Assembly: GCA_031367325.1 (NCBI GenBank)
Contig: JANLPQ010000050.1
Span: 1-31,903 of the forward strand
Direction of reading: 5' to 3'
Length of the DNA stretch: 31,903 bases
Source of the DNA: JAAFIP01 sp031367325
GTDB lineage: Bacteria; Pseudomonadota; Gammaproteobacteria; Burkholderiales; Burkholderiaceae_C
Shown here: piece after piece, positions 1 through 7,301 of the stretch
Layout: every line of letters begins with the position of its first letter
Position numbering within the stretch: the first letter of the stretch is position 1
Notes under the pieces: generated by a model
What the model was told of the DNA's origin: nothing
What the model saw: only the letters and a program-made list of their open reading frames with translations
Databases searched by the model: none
Made by a program: the position numbers and the translations under genes

Positions 1-295
1 CGCTGCGCTGTTCACACCAAGCACCAAGGCTGCGTACTGGCTAAGTGCGAATACAGCGGTGGATTACCTACCAAGGTCACGAGAGCTGGCAGGCGGTGTA
101 CTCAGCGCAGCGGCATAAAGGGGGAGTCGGCGGCCCTAGGCCGCCACGGAGGACAGCCGCGAAGCTGAGTACGCCGCCTGCCAGTTCCCGTACAAGACCT
201 GCACAGTTTTCCAGGGGACAGCCGCGTAGCTGAGTACGCCGCCTGCCAGCTCCCGTACAAGACCTGCACAGTTTCCCGTAGGACCGCCGCGCAGT
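1..295. repeat. 65-bp tandem repeat with inverted copy, non-coding
   Basis: No convincing gene is seen. Two near-identical 65-bp units lie at 151-215 and 216-280, and a third degenerates after about 15 bases at 281-295. Each unit contains a 22-base segment (164-185 and 229-250, beginning GCTGAGTACGCCGCC). This segment occurs once more in inverted orientation at 85-106 with one mismatch. A 7-bp stem with a 3-base loop (GGCGGCC-CTA-GGCCGCC, 129-145) sits between the inverted and direct copies. Bases 1-10 (CGCTGCGCTG) are the exact reverse complement of 103-112. Short ORFs on both strands are low-complexity translations of the repeat. Function is unknown; the left side is cut by the window edge. 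Confidence 0.8.
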
Positions 296-323
296 TAAAG
301 TAGAACCGCCGCAACCAACGCCA

Positions 324-1163
324 TCACTTTTGCAGCGTCAGCTTGTACACATACGCGTCACCGCGAAAAGTGCCTTTTACATATTCCACCAGCTGCGCGT
401 TCGCAGCGTAGGTTTTGCGTTTAATCAGCAGGCACGGTTGTGGCGCGGCAAAGCTAAAGGTGCGCGCCTCAGCGGCGCTGCTTTGCACGGCTTCTATGGT
501 TTGCTCTGCATGGCCTAACGTGACGCCGCAAGCCTGCTGTATGGTGGCGTAGGCCGAGCCTTGCGCGTCCCACGTGGCTAGGGTGGGCATTAGGGTGAGG
601 TCGTACCAGGCCACCTCGCGCGTCATGGGCACGCCGTCGGCCAAGCGCACGCGTACCAGGCGCAAAAACTGCGCGGTAGACGGCCGGCCAAATACGCTGG
701 CCATCATGCGGTCGGCCACCACGGCGCGCTCTTGCAGTTGCGTGCTGGCCACCCGGCCCAGTTCCCGCATTTCTTGCGTAAATCCTTTGAGCTTGCCCAG
801 TATGGGTAGCACAGGTTGCACCCCCTGCACCACGCTGCCCCCGCGCCCGCGCCCGCCCAGCTGCGCGTAGCGGCGCAGCTCGTCGTAGCTGCGTTTGACG
901 GTAGCGCGGCTAACGCCCAAGGCTTGGGCCAGCTCGCGCTCAGACGGCAAGCTGCCGCCCTGCTCTACCACGCCCGAGGCAATCAACGCCGTAATTTGCA
1001 CATACAACTGCCGCCAAAACGGCGCTGCCAGCGTAGAGTTATCCAGCACCAGCGCAGCAAATGGCCCCTGCAGCGGCAGTGCAGCTGCTAATGGGTCAAC
1101 CGATGACAAAGTCGAAGGCAGTAGTGGCATAAAGCAGCCTGCAAAGTGTGATGTAAGCCACAT
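324..1163 (-). CDS. GntR-family transcriptional regulator (UTRA/HutC type)
   Basis: A DNA-binding repressor or activator that would respond to a small effector. The N-terminal winged helix spans about residues 48-115, with the recognition segment SLPSERELAQALGVSRATVK at 71-90 and a degenerate wing (GGRGRGGSVVQG). Residues about 130-275 fit a UTRA effector-binding domain (LVRVRLADGVPMTREVAWYD; C-terminal TFRGDAYVYKL). Length 279 aa is slightly long because of a 45-residue N-terminal extension. The ATG at 1163 has only a weak GGTG upstream; Met12 at 1130 is a possible alternative start. No catabolic gene is adjacent on this strand, so the regulon and ligand cannot be inferred. A 7-bp microsatellite lies about 80 bases upstream, in what is probably its promoter region. 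Confidence 0.9.
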   Translation of the reverse strand: MWLTSHFAGCFMPLLPSTLSSVDPLAAALPLQGPFAALVLDNSTLAAPFWRQLYVQITALIASGVVEQGGSLPSERELAQALGVSRATVKRSYDELRRYAQLGGRGRGGSVVQGVQPVLPILGKLKGFTQEMRELGRVASTQLQERAVVADRMMASVFGRPSTAQFLRLVRVRLADGVPMTREVAWYDLTLMPTLATWDAQGSAYATIQQACGVTLGHAEQTIEAVQSSAAEARTFSFAAPQPCLLIKRKTYAANAQLVEYVKGTFRGDAYVYKLTLQK

Positions 1164-1240
1164 TATTCACCATCTGACACACTTGTAAACCAAGGCGACT
1201 TTAAAGCGTGAAGGTGGCGTGCGCCAGCCCATTGCAGCGC

Positions 1241-1294
1241 CTTATGGCTTATGGCTTATGGCTTATGGCTTATGGCTTAAGGCTTAGGCTTAGG
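1241..1294. repeat. Heptanucleotide microsatellite (CTTATGG)n
   Basis: Five exact tandem CTTATGG units (1241-1275) are followed by CTTAAGG and two 6-bp CTTAGG units. The tract begins about 80 bases upstream of the GntR gene start and ends one base before the stop codon of the CoA-binding protein gene. Unit loss or gain there would change promoter spacing without breaking either gene. Confidence 0.95.
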
Positions 1295-1295
1295 C

Positions 1296-1727
1296 CTAGT
1301 CCAGCATTTGGCGATGCTCAATTTTGATGCAGCGGTTTTGCACGACGTGCAGGCCTGCCGCTTGGGCCAGTGCTGCTGCGTGCGGGTGCGCAATGCCCAG
1401 CTGCATCCACACCGCACCCGCATGTACAGCAATGGCGTCGTCCACCACAGGCGGCACATCGGCGCTGTTGCGAAAAATAACCACAATGTCGATGCGCTGG
1501 TCTGCGCCTAGCGACAGGCTGGCCTTAGCAAGCGAGGCATAGCAACGCTGGCCCAGTATCTGCGTTTGACTGGATGCTGCCACTACCGGATTAACGGGCA
1601 AGATGCGGTAGCCCGCCGCTTGCAAGTAGCGCGCTACGTCGTAGCTGTCGCGGTGCGGCTTAGGGCTGCAGCCCACGATGGCGATAGTGCGGGCCGTCCG
1701 CAGCCATGAATAGACATCATTGGACAT
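1296..1727 (-). CDS. CoA-binding domain protein (YccU-like)
   Basis: A small cytosolic Rossmann-fold protein of the CoA_binding_2 type; its biochemical role is not established in the family. The chosen start gives 143 aa beginning MSNDVYSWLRTARTIAIVG, which matches the family's usual N-terminus. The glycine-rich beta-alpha turn (IAIVGCSPKPHRDSY), the strand YRILPVNP, and the C-terminal VWMQLGIAHPHAA and VVQNRCIKIEH segments are all visible. The open frame extends to a TTG at 1793 and an ATG at 1745, but those extra residues look unlike the family and have no ribosome-binding site. The chosen ATG also lacks a clear one, so the start is uncertain. It lies upstream of the GntR gene on the same strand. 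Confidence 0.85.
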   Translation of the reverse strand: MSNDVYSWLRTARTIAIVGCSPKPHRDSYDVARYLQAAGYRILPVNPVVAASSQTQILGQRCYASLAKASLSLGADQRIDIVVIFRNSADVPPVVDDAIAVHAGAVWMQLGIAHPHAAALAQAAGLHVVQNRCIKIEHRQMLD

Positions 1728-1882
1728 ATTTGATAACAGAGGCATAGGAAGCAACGTGTAGGACACGGCCAAGTTACGGTAAAAATTCAGCAAAAATACG
1801 ACAGAATTATGACAAATCGAATACTTGTACCCAATTAGTAACTCCTAAAACGCTGTAATTTAGTTTCTAACTTGTAGCATGT

Positions 1883-1926
1883 TGTCAGCATGCTGACATA
1901 TGGTTGTATCGATATTGCGAAATATC
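1883..1926. promoter_or_regulatory. Palindromic operator candidates upstream of porin
   Basis: A perfect 16-bp palindrome (TGTCAGCATGCTGACA, 1883-1898) is followed 12 bases later by GATATT-GCGA-AATATC (1911-1926). Both lie in the AT-rich 281-bp gap between the divergent CoA-binding and porin genes, 83-126 bases before the porin ATG. Such symmetry is typical of dimeric regulator sites; the regulator is unknown. Confidence 0.5.
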
Positions 1927-2008
1927 AATGCAATGCGCAAATTAGGCTGCTGAGTGCCTCTCATTTGAGAAATTTTGACTACTTTTTACAACCTTACGGG
2001 ACACATAC

Positions 2009-2968
2009 ATGAAAACCTCCACTACTTTTGCTCTCCGCGCTACCGCAGCGGCCGCCTTGCTAGGTCTGGCCAGCACCGCTTTTGCCTTGGAAACCTCGGC
2101 CAATATTGAGTTGGATAACACTTACCGCACTGGCTCTTTAACCAAAGGCGGTCCTGACGAAGGCCTAAGCCAAAGCGGCCGTGTTGAAGTTAACGTGACC
2201 GGCAAAGTCGGCAGCAAGTATTTTGTAGCCGGTAAGGCTGCTATTTTGGCCCAAAAAACTGGCGGTGTTGCTACCGACGACATGTGGATTCAGCTAGGTA
2301 GCGAAGCTGGCGATGTGAAATTAGGCCGCTTCGAAGCCGCTGATTTGTTCCCATTGGCGCAAGACACCGTAGTGAATGATGCTGCAACTTTGTACAAAGG
2401 TAACTCTTTGCGCGGCCGTAAATCAGCCAACGTTTTTCACGCTGCAGGCACTATTAACTTTGCAAAAGGTGTTGGCTTAGAAGTTGGCGTGATCGAAACT
2501 AAAAATACTCCTGACACCAAAGGCATTCGCCCCGTGTTCTTTGTTGATTCAGGCCCACTGTCCCTCAAAGTAGGTGTAGAAGCAGGCAAAGTTGTGCCTA
2601 CAGGCGCTAAGTTAACTGGCTTTGGCGTGACTGCAGGTTACGACTTCAGTGGCTTCAAAATCACTGGTAACTTGGCCAGCGGCAAAACCAAACTAGCTGG
2701 TACATCTACCAAAGGCACATCTTTCGGTATTACCGGTCAAGCAGGTCCCGCAGTGTTGGGCTTAATTGCTGGTTCAAATGATTTTGGCGGCAGCACCAAA
2801 GAGAAAGTCACTACTTTCTACGCATCGTACTCACTGCCTTTGTTTGACATCAAAGGCGCTACCGTAACGCCTGCGTTGTCGGCATCCAAGGCTAAAGACG
2901 TTGGCGGCGTGGCTGGTACATCTCTGAAAGATACCTCTGTGCGCGTACGTTTTAACTACACGTTCTAA
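2009..2968 (+). CDS. Outer-membrane porin-like beta-barrel protein
   Basis: Predicted outer-membrane diffusion channel. Residues 1-26 form a signal peptide (basic MKTSTTFALR, hydrophobic AAAALLGLAS, cleavage after AFA). The mature chain consists of alternating beta-strand-like segments rich in Gly, Thr and Ser (for example VKLGRFEAADLFP, TSFGITGQAG). It ends VRVRFNYTF, the terminal Phe signature recognised by the BAM complex. At 319 aa it is a little shorter than common Burkholderiales general porins (about 340-400 aa), and it lacks their usual SSVTLYG mature N-terminus, so it may be a divergent porin branch. It is monocistronic, with palindromes upstream and stem-loops downstream. Its codon use is more AT-rich than that of its neighbours, as often seen in highly expressed genes. 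Substrate is unknown. Confidence 0.85.
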   Translation: MKTSTTFALRATAAAALLGLASTAFALETSANIELDNTYRTGSLTKGGPDEGLSQSGRVEVNVTGKVGSKYFVAGKAAILAQKTGGVATDDMWIQLGSEAGDVKLGRFEAADLFPLAQDTVVNDAATLYKGNSLRGRKSANVFHAAGTINFAKGVGLEVGVIETKNTPDTKGIRPVFFVDSGPLSLKVGVEAGKVVPTGAKLTGFGVTAGYDFSGFKITGNLASGKTKLAGTSTKGTSFGITGQAGPAVLGLIAGSNDFGGSTKEKVTTFYASYSLPLFDIKGATVTPALSASKAKDVGGVAGTSLKDTSVRVRFNYTF

Positions 2969-2980
2969 TCGAACGTAGCG

Positions 2981-3005
2981 CTGGCTTAGCTTTTTGCTAA
3001 GCCAG
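2981..3005 (+). terminator. Stem-loop downstream of porin
   Basis: A perfect 10-bp stem (CTGGCTTAGC / GCTAAGCCAG) closes a 5-T loop 12 bases after the porin stop. No U-tract follows directly, so it may stabilise the 3' end and work with the next hairpin. Confidence 0.6.
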
Positions 3006-3030
3006 CCTAAAAATTTTCAACCAAGGTTTA

Positions 3031-3067
3031 CCTTGCTGTGCTTTGTAAGTGCAGCAAGGTTTTTTAT
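3031..3067 (+). terminator. Rho-independent terminator of the porin gene
   Basis: An 8-bp stem (CCTTGCTG / CAGCAAGG) is followed by seven T residues in a row. It lies between the convergent porin and peroxiredoxin-like genes; the reverse strand has no U-tract, so it mainly serves the porin. Confidence 0.85.
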
Positions 3068-3086
3068 TGCCTGCGGCTAAACCACC

Positions 3087-3707
3087 TCAAGATTTGTACT
3101 TGACCGAGCAGCCGTACGGCTTGGTATTTGCGCTGCTTATGGGCTTGCCTGCCGCCACCTCGCCCAGGCTTTGTTTGACGTAGTTGGTGGCTGTTTTAAT
3201 GTCGGCTGGGTTGGCGCTGGCGATGCTGTCGATACCGCCTGCGTAGATTAAATTGCCTTGGGCGCTGATGATGTACATATGCGGCGTGGTGCGTGCCGCG
3301 TACTGCTGGCCAATGGTGCCGCTCTCGTCCATCACGGTGTGGGTGGCAGCAGCTTTTTGCTGGGTCATCCAGCCTTGCAGCGCGGCGGGGGCCAAGTAGT
3401 CGGGGTGCTGGGTGTCGGTTGAGTTAATGGCCAGCCACACCACGCCTTTGTCTGCAGCGTCTTTTTGGGTGGACTGCATATTGCCTGCGCCGTAGTGTTT
3501 GCGCACATACGGGCAGCCGGGGTTAACCCATTCCAGCACCACGGTTTTGCCTTTAAAGTCCGCTAGGTTGACGGTTTTACCCGTAGCGTCTTTGGCGGTA
3601 AATTCAGGGGCTTTTTGGCCTACCACCGCCGCAGAATATGCTGGAGCAGCTATTAAAAATGTAGTGGCCACGGTAGCAACACAGGCCATCAGATCACGAC
3701 GTTGCAT
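3087..3707 (-). CDS. Exported peroxiredoxin/TlpA-like thioredoxin-fold protein
   Basis: A probable periplasmic thiol redox protein. Residues 1-25 form a signal peptide starting MQRRDL and ending APAYSA. The thioredoxin fold follows: AAVVGQKAPEFTAKD, TVVLEWVNPGCPYV with the active Cys65, cis-Pro region TTPHMY, and NLIYAGGIDS. Cys65 stands alone (CPYV, no CxxC), as in the peroxiredoxin-like PRX_like1 group. A second Cys200 near the C-terminus (PYGCSVKY) could act as the resolving partner. Start is supported by AGGAGTT six bases upstream. It lies 52 bp after the DsbD-type gene on the same strand, so DsbD is its likely electron donor; that pairing is inference. The signal peptide coding region contains a fragment of the local dispersed repeat (GAGCAGCTATTAAAAAT). 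Confidence 0.87.
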   Translation of the reverse strand: MQRRDLMACVATVATTFLIAAPAYSAAVVGQKAPEFTAKDATGKTVNLADFKGKTVVLEWVNPGCPYVRKHYGAGNMQSTQKDAADKGVVWLAINSTDTQHPDYLAPAALQGWMTQQKAAATHTVMDESGTIGQQYAARTTPHMYIISAQGNLIYAGGIDSIASANPADIKTATNYVKQSLGEVAAGKPISSANTKPYGCSVKYKS

Positions 3708-3759
3708 GGTTTAACTCCTTGCGGGAAAATTATTTACAGTTCAACATTACAGCTTAGCA

Positions 3760-5991
3760 CTACAACTTAGCGACAGCCGCACGCACCTGCGTCGGGCTCA
3801 AAATTTCCGACATGACCACAGGGGCACTGCCGGGTGGGTACAGCACATACACAGGCACACCCTGGCGGCCCAGCGTGGCCAAGGCTTGGGTAATGGCGGG
3901 GTCGCGGCGGGTCCAGTCGGCGCGCAGCAGCTGCACTTTTTTAGCGTTGAAGTCGGCCAACACCTCGGCGTTGTTCAAGGTGGTTTTTTTGTTGAGCTGG
4001 CAGGTGACGCACCATGCAGCGGTAAAGTCTACAAACACGGGCCGGCCGGTGGCCAGCAGCTGGTCTACCTTGCCCGGCTCCCACGCTTGCCAGCCATTGG
4101 AGGTGGAAACTTGTGTGTTTTCAGGCATGTTTTGAGTGATATAAGGCCCTGTAACCCAAGTAAAACCTGCTAGAGCAGCTATTGAAATACTAGCAATCAC
4201 CAGCCGTGTGCGCCCGCGCAATGACAGCGCCCAGGCCAGCATGCTGATACCCACCAGCAGCAGCAACAAAGCCGCTGCGCCATCAATACCGCTTTGCTGG
4301 CCCAGCACCCATACCAGCCACGCCACCGTGGCAAACATGGGGAAGGCCATGGCTTTTTTAAACACGTCCATCCACGCACCGGGGCGCGGCAGCCAACGCG
4401 CCACCGCGGGGATCAGGCTGGCAGCCAAATACGGCAGCGCCATACCGATGCCCAAAAACGCAAACACCGCCAGCGCCTGCCACGCCGGCAAGCCCAGCGC
4501 AAAGCCCAGCGACGCGCCCATAAACGGCGCAGTGCACGGCGACGCTATCGCCACGGCCAGCACGCCGGACAGTAGCGCATCAATCTGCGGATTTTTAGCC
4601 TGCAGCGTGGCCAAGCTAGACGGCAGCACATTGGCAAATTCAAACACGCCCATCAGGTTCAGGCCTATCAAGGTAAACAGCGCCGCCAGCACCGCCACCA
4701 CCGCAGGCGACTGCAGCTGAAAGCCCCAGCCCAGCGCCTGGCCACCCGCACGCAGGATAAGCATCAGGCCGCCCAACGCGATAAAACTGAGCACCACGCC
4801 CGTGGTGTAGGCCACGCCGCTGGCCACGCGCACACGCTTGTCGTGCGCATGCTGGGCAAAACCCATCACCTTAATGGCCAGCACCGGGAACACGCAAGGC
4901 ATCAGGTTCAAAATCAAGCCGCCTACCAGCGCCAGTAGCAACGCGGGTAGCAAACCCGTGGCATCGCCGGCGCTGGTGCCACCCGCTGCATCTACCGGGG
5001 CTTGTTGGCTGGCAGCGTTGGCTTTAAGTGCTGTGGCCAGCTCGGGCGAGACTTGGGCGGCTGCGGCTACTTTGGGCCATTCGCCCACCACGGCAGTTTG
5101 GGCGCGGTACGCCTCTTGGCCATCTTCGGTCGCCAGCACCACAGCCATGTCGCGTGGGCTGGCGCTGCGCTGGTCTGACAGTGGCATTTGCGCTGTCCAC
5201 ACCGCGCCTTGCCAGCTTTGGGTCCAGTTTTTACCTGCGCCTGCATTGGCCACCAAAGTAGCCGCGTTGTGCAACACCTCGGGCGTTTCTGGAAACAGCG
5301 CCAGTGTTGTACCGCGCAGCGCCACCGGCAGGTTGTGGATGGCAAACTCTAGCTTGTCGCCCGCAATCTTGGCCGTGCTACTCAGACCTTGCAAGTTAGG
5401 CACCTCACGCGGGCTGGCCGCCTTGGCCGCTGCAAACGCAGGGCTACTTAACGCAGTCGATCCTTTGACCGGAATTTTCAAGGCAAACTCACCTTCCTCG
5501 GGGATGCATTCTTGCTTGCACACCAGCCACACGGCTTTGAGCTTGACCTCCAAATCGCTGCTGAGCACGCCGGGCTTGAACAGTTGACTGACCTCTAACG
5601 GCACAGGCAGCAGCACCGTACCTTCGTACCCGTAGTTAGCCAGCGAACCAATGCGAATTTTCTTGGGTGTAGGCCACTGCACCTCGCCCGCCGTCACGCC
5701 TGCAGGCAGTGTCCACTGCAAATCAGTGGGCTGGCCCGAGTCGCCCGAGTTCTTCCAGTAGGTATGCCATTCAGGCTTATGGGTAATTTGCAGCCCCACC
5801 ATCACCTTTTTACCCGGCTCCACGCCATCAGGAGCATAGGCTACTAGCTCGGCTTTGACTTGGGGTGTGGTGACCTCGGATTTGGTTGCAGATACTGAAA
5901 TGTTTTGGGCCGTAGCGCTGCTAGGTACTGCACCAACAGCTATTAAAATTAGAGCGGTTGATAATTGAACAAAAGCAGAGATAGTACGCAT
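3760..5991 (-). CDS. dsbD: Thiol:disulfide interchange protein, DsbD/ScsB family
   Basis: An inner-membrane protein that passes electrons from cytosolic thioredoxin to periplasmic thiol proteins. From ATG 5991 it is 743 aa. A signal peptide covers residues about 1-28 (ending SSATAQ). The periplasmic N-terminal domain carries a Cys pair, CKQEC, at 158-162. The membrane domain has about eight helices and both conserved cysteines (NLMPCVFPVL and IASPCTAPFMG). The C-terminal thioredoxin domain has CVTC at 661-664. All three Cys pairs of a working DsbD are therefore present. The open frame runs to a TTG at 6099, but those residues precede the signal peptide. The start lacks a strong ribosome-binding site. 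It probably forms an operon with the downstream peroxiredoxin-like gene. A copy of the dispersed repeat (4143-4190) is translated in the last membrane segment. Confidence 0.9.
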   Translation of the reverse strand: MRTISAFVQLSTALILIAVGAVPSSATAQNISVSATKSEVTTPQVKAELVAYAPDGVEPGKKVMVGLQITHKPEWHTYWKNSGDSGQPTDLQWTLPAGVTAGEVQWPTPKKIRIGSLANYGYEGTVLLPVPLEVSQLFKPGVLSSDLEVKLKAVWLVCKQECIPEEGEFALKIPVKGSTALSSPAFAAAKAASPREVPNLQGLSSTAKIAGDKLEFAIHNLPVALRGTTLALFPETPEVLHNAATLVANAGAGKNWTQSWQGAVWTAQMPLSDQRSASPRDMAVVLATEDGQEAYRAQTAVVGEWPKVAAAAQVSPELATALKANAASQQAPVDAAGGTSAGDATGLLPALLLALVGGLILNLMPCVFPVLAIKVMGFAQHAHDKRVRVASGVAYTTGVVLSFIALGGLMLILRAGGQALGWGFQLQSPAVVAVLAALFTLIGLNLMGVFEFANVLPSSLATLQAKNPQIDALLSGVLAVAIASPCTAPFMGASLGFALGLPAWQALAVFAFLGIGMALPYLAASLIPAVARWLPRPGAWMDVFKKAMAFPMFATVAWLVWVLGQQSGIDGAAALLLLLVGISMLAWALSLRGRTRLVIASISIAALAGFTWVTGPYITQNMPENTQVSTSNGWQAWEPGKVDQLLATGRPVFVDFTAAWCVTCQLNKKTTLNNAEVLADFNAKKVQLLRADWTRRDPAITQALATLGRQGVPVYVLYPPGSAPVVMSEILSPTQVRAAVAKL
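4143..4190 (-). repeat. Dispersed repeat copy embedded in the dsbD coding region
   Basis: On the minus strand the segment reads AATAGCTGCTCTAGCAGG followed by TTTTACTTGGGTTACAG. It matches the intergenic copy at 12909-12946 almost base for base. It is in frame and encodes the hydrophobic stretch IAALAGFTWVTG, just before the thioredoxin domain. Confidence 0.75.
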
Positions 5992-6115
5992 AAGTTGGTG
6001 TTTGAGTGGTGCAAACTGGCTTAGTTCACCCTGATAGCCTCTTAGGAAGATGGCTAGATGGTAAGGCTTTGGCCAGCCATACCGACTACGGCTGCACAAG
6101 GCTAATCAGCCAGGC

Positions 6116-6544
6116 TTAGCCTGTAATGTAGGTTTGTAGCTGCGTAATCGTCTGTTCATGGTCGGCAATGATGTCATCCATGATGTCGCGAATTGAGATC
6201 AAGCCCAGCACTTTATTGCCGTCCACTACTGGCAAGTGGCGAATCTTCTTTTGGCTCATCAGCGACATACACATGCGCGTGCCAGTGGTGGGTTGCACAG
6301 ACACTACTTCGCGCGTCATGATGTCGGCGATCGTGATTTCGCGGGAATTTTTACCTTCTAGCGCGACTTTACGGGTGTAGTCGCGCTCAGAGAAAATACC
6401 CACCAGTTTGTCGTGTTCCATCACCACCATGGCACCCACACCATAACCAGCCAGAAGCTTTAAACCGTCAAACACTATGACGTCCGGAGCTACTCTAAAC
6501 AACTGGGTGTCACGCTTTTTAAGAAGTTCAATGACGGGTTTCAT
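6116..6544 (-). CDS. CBS-domain pair protein
   Basis: A small cytosolic regulator made only of two CBS motifs, which in this family bind adenine nucleotides and sense energy state. CBS1 covers about residues 12-68 (TQLFRVAPDVIVFDGLKLLA, MVVMEHDKLVGIFSERDYTR) and CBS2 about 76-132 (DIMTREVVSVQPTTG, KIRHLPVVDGNKVLGLISIRD). ATG 6544 is preceded by a strong GGAGG site at the correct spacing, so I prefer it to the ORF start at 6601. The product is 142 aa, usual for stand-alone CBS pairs. It precedes dsbD on the same strand with a 124-bp gap. Its partner protein is not identifiable from the window. Confidence 0.92.
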   Translation of the reverse strand: MKPVIELLKKRDTQLFRVAPDVIVFDGLKLLAGYGVGAMVVMEHDKLVGIFSERDYTRKVALEGKNSREITIADIMTREVVSVQPTTGTRMCMSLMSQKKIRHLPVVDGNKVLGLISIRDIMDDIIADHEQTITQLQTYITG

Positions 6545-6890
6545 AGCGCCTCCAATGACGTTGCGAAGGTCAACTGACCAAAGATGCATGATACGTCGCA
6601 CACGAAATTTGGCAAGCAGGACGATGGATGGCTGATTTGCAGCGCGCGAACGCGCTCTTGAGCTGATTGAAAATGATCCATACTGACCCGCGCTGGCGCA
6701 GCTACCAATTACTCACTTGGGGCAAAGCACTGCATGGTCCGGTAGTACTTTAAATGGTGGGGCTGCGTGTTTCTATGTTGCCGTAAGACACGTCCTACGC
6801 AAACGGACGGTGCGCGCTGATGAAAAGCAGCTTTGTGCAGCGCATAATAATAAAAATTCTGGCTTTCTCCAGATATAGAGACCCTAACTT
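6545..6890. promoter_or_regulatory. Divergent regulatory region between CBS gene and receiver gene
   Basis: This 346-bp gap carries the promoters of both flanking operons. A perfect inverted repeat AGCGCG-CGAA-CGCGCT lies at 6641-6656. The only open frame of note is the 24-codon one at 6820-6894. No RNA gene or mobile element is recognisable. Confidence 0.5.
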
Positions 6891-6894
6891 GTGA
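6820..6894 (+). CDS. Possible leader peptide overlapping the receiver gene start
   Basis: A 24-codon frame starts MKSSFVQRIIIKIL and stops at TGA 6892-6894, overlapping the GTG start of the receiver gene (GTGA). The receiver GTG has no good ribosome-binding site, so translation of this small frame could deliver ribosomes to it by coupling. The frame itself also lacks a clear Shine-Dalgarno site and I recognise no family. It could be a chance frame. Confidence 0.25.
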   Translation: MKSSFVQRIIIKILAFSRYRDPNL

Positions 6895-7301
6895 ATATCC
6901 TTAAGGTCTATCTTGTAGAAGATAGTGCCGTCATACGTGCCAGCTTAATCGCTGCACTGGAAGAGCTTGCACCTGTAGTCGTATCAGCCACTGCAGAGGA
7001 CGAACAAAGTGCGGTGCTGTGGATGGCCGACGCATCCCATCAATGTGATCTTGCGATTATTGACATTCAGTTGCGCGCCGGTTCTGGATTGGGGGTTATC
7101 AGCGCTAGCCAAAAATTGCCAATGCGCCCAAAGATGGTGGTGCTGAGCAATTACGCTACGACCGATATGCGCCACACATGTCTGGCACTGGGTGCTAACC
7201 GGGTGTTTGACAAGTCCAACGACATTGATGCACTAATAGAGTATTGCAACGCGCTGGCCAGTGGCGAGCCCAGCGACAGCGACCGCGCCGCACTGGCATG
7301 A
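6891..7301 (+). CDS. Stand-alone response-regulator receiver domain (CheY-like)
   Basis: A phospho-acceptor domain without an output domain (136 aa). The acidic pair is E10-D11 (YLVEDS), the phosphorylation site is D58 (AIIDIQL), the switch Ser is S86 (VVLSNYA) and the conserved Lys is K108 (FDKSN). No helix-turn-helix or enzymatic domain follows, so it must act through a protein partner or as a phosphate relay or sink. The start is GTG and the residues fit the family N-terminus, although the ribosome-binding site is poor. The stop codon overlaps the ATG of the following kinase (ATGA), so the two are translationally coupled and very likely cognate. Confidence 0.92.
   Translation: MNILKVYLVEDSAVIRASLIAALEELAPVVVSATAEDEQSAVLWMADASHQCDLAIIDIQLRAGSGLGVISASQKLPMRPKMVVLSNYATTDMRHTCLALGANRVFDKSNDIDALIEYCNALASGEPSDSDRAALA

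Noticed and set aside
151..295. CRISPR-like direct repeats
   Set aside because: Units are contiguous 65-bp tandems with no unique spacers and no cas genes nearby.
4208..5587. Long antisense frames (170 and 249 codons) inside dsbD
   Set aside because: They mirror the codon bias of dsbD on the opposite strand and have no family features; dsbD is intact with all active-site cysteines.
3760..6099. dsbD start at TTG 6099
   Set aside because: The 36 extra residues precede a clear signal peptide beginning at ATG 5991.
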